DNA of 7,716 bases, taken from assembly GCA_028818385.1 (NCBI GenBank), contig JAPPNY010000192.1, forward strand, positions 1 through 7,716, in the 5' to 3' direction. The notes beneath the pieces were generated by a model that saw only the letters and a list, made by a program, of their open reading frames with translations, did no database searches and was not told where the DNA came from. This stretch comes from Spirochaetaceae bacterium (GTDB lineage: Bacteria > Spirochaetota > Spirochaetia > SZUA-6 > Bin103). Below, one piece after another: positions 7,124 through 7,716 of the stretch; within the stretch, counting starts at the first letter, position 1, and every line of letters begins with the position of its first letter. The translations under genes and the position numbers were made by a program.

Positions 7124-7415
7124 AGCGCTGCACAGCTATATCGTTCGCGCGAGCGCGCATCTGCGAGGCATCGCGCCATGCCTGCATGCGCAGCAGCATG
7201 TCCATACCGATGCCAAACGCCTTCTCGATGCGCAGTGCCATCTCCGGAGACAGAGAAGCGCTGCCGTTCAACAGGTCCGAGAGCGTCGCCCGACGAACCC
7301 CGAGAATCCGGGCCGCCTTTGTTACGGTAAGCCCCAATTCCTCGATTACCTCCGTGCGGATGAAGTCGCCGGGGTGCGGCGGTGTCATGTTCACCCGGAT
7401 TCCGTTGTCAGCCAT
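7110..7415 (-). CDS. higA: HigA-family antitoxin (XRE-type helix-turn-helix)
   Basis: This 101-residue protein carries the standard HigA pattern: the PPHPGDFIRTEVIEELGLT lead-in (residues 12-30), a helix-turn-helix (TKAARILGVRRATLSDLLNG, 32-51), then SPEMALRIEKAFG (56-68) and a C-terminal helix with LLRMQAWRDASQMRARA. HigA proteins bind and neutralise the HigB mRNA-cleaving toxin and repress their own promoter through this DNA-binding domain. The gene follows the toxin gene with a one-base overlap (TGATG), the toxin-first order typical of higBA. A GGAGGA ribosome binding site lies 9 bases before the ATG. The promoter would be upstream of the toxin gene and is not within the window. Codon use is less G/C-biased at third positions than in the ABC genes, in line with horizontal movement. 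Confidence 0.92.
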   Translation of the reverse strand: MADNGIRVNMTPPHPGDFIRTEVIEELGLTVTKAARILGVRRATLSDLLNGSASLSPEMALRIEKAFGIGMDMLLRMQAWRDASQMRARANDIAVQRYEPA

Positions 7416-7681
7416 CAGTGATAGTCCTCCAAATTCAAGCGGTCCAAGTATCCCGCCTCCTCTTCAAACGTGATCCGCCAATTGCCTGATACCGATACGC
7501 TCCATTCGCCCTGCCTGTCGCCGATGAGCCGATGGACACGCCATCCCGGCGGAGCATCGGCAATGAACCCGTCCACATGTTCAGCCAGGATCAGCGCCGT
7601 CAGGATGTTACGCACGCGGTTGACCAGATCCCGCCGCAGGAACCGAGGGTTGTCGTCCTCAAGCTGGTTCCTGTCCGGCAA
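7415..7681 (-). CDS. higB: HigB-family toxin (RelE-like mRNA interferase), N-terminus uncertain
   Basis: The readable 88 residues match the core and C-terminus of HigB-like, RelE-superfamily toxins: GWRVHRLIGDRQGEWSVSVS (46-65), the GNWRITF strand (66-72) and the terminal LEDYH. These toxins cleave mRNA at the ribosome and are held inactive by HigA, whose gene follows with a one-base overlap. Family members normally begin with a short strand and K/R-G-L segment (MIxSFRxKGL-like) before the acidic DDNPR stretch. Here only a TTG start at 7681 is available. The frame upstream of it stays open to the window edge and encodes SNRGL, which resembles the expected N-terminus but has no start codon. 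The toxin could begin beyond 7716, use TTG and be slightly short, or be damaged at its 5' end. Confidence 0.85.
   Translation of the reverse strand: MPDRNQLEDDNPRFLRRDLVNRVRNILTALILAEHVDGFIADAPPGWRVHRLIGDRQGEWSVSVSGNWRITFEEEAGYLDRLNLEDYH
7425..7430 (-). promoter_or_regulatory. Ribosome binding site GGAGGA of the antitoxin gene
   Basis: On the minus strand GGAGGA lies within the last codons of the toxin gene, 9 bases before the antitoxin ATG at 7415. It lets the antitoxin be translated efficiently from the shared transcript. Confidence 0.65.
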
Positions 7682-7716
7682 TCCCCGGTTTGAGAGAAGG
7701 AGCCAGCGGGGAGCGC

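Noticed and set aside
7682..7712. Inverted repeat TCCCCG...CGGGGA upstream of the toxin as a HigA operator
   Set aside because: The arms are 6 bp with a 19-base gap in GC-rich sequence, and the region may itself be coding, so chance is the simplest explanation.

Overview
This is a GC-rich bacterial window. All seven supported genes lie on the minus strand, so the biological reading order runs from high to low coordinates. The strong preference for G or C at third codon positions and the long open reading frames opposite the real genes fit a high-GC genome. Nothing here fixes the phylum. A glycoside-hydrolase-like TIM barrel, a calcium-type FG-GAP propeller and an AHSA1 protein together are compatible with many environmental lineages.

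Region 1 (7716 down to about 7110) is a type II toxin-antitoxin pair of the HigB/HigA kind, with the toxin first. The toxin stop and antitoxin start overlap by one base (TGATG). The toxin frame is still open at the window edge, so its true N-terminus is uncertain. Codon use here is less G/C-biased than in the ABC genes, as expected for a mobile module.

Region 2 (7123 or 7096 down to 5300) is one large gene for a roughly 600-residue protein. It has an N-terminal beta-rich domain and a probable TIM-barrel domain distantly like the glycosyl-hydrolase-10-like group. Its substrate is unknown.

Region 3 (5299 to 5179) is the only sizeable intergenic gap. It holds a weak sigma70-like promoter whose -10 box overlaps a perfect 10-bp palindrome, and it probably starts the next operon.

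Region 4 (5178 down to 74) is a compact four-gene operon. Two half-size ABC exporters, CydD-like then CydC-like, overlap by 4 bp. They are followed 11 bp later by an AHSA1/SRPBCC-family protein and 10 bp after that by a protein with seven FG-GAP/VCBS repeats, predicted to fold as a seven-bladed beta-propeller. The two ABC proteins very likely form a heterodimeric exporter. Both nucleotide-binding domains keep all standard motifs. No cytochrome bd genes (cydAB) are in the window, so the CydDC resemblance is one of architecture, not an assigned substrate.

I found no RNA gene, CRISPR array, insertion sequence or clear new defence or biosynthetic system. The most useful open questions are whether the ABC pair, AHSA1 and propeller genes form a conserved unit, what the large TIM-barrel protein acts on, and where several genes really start.
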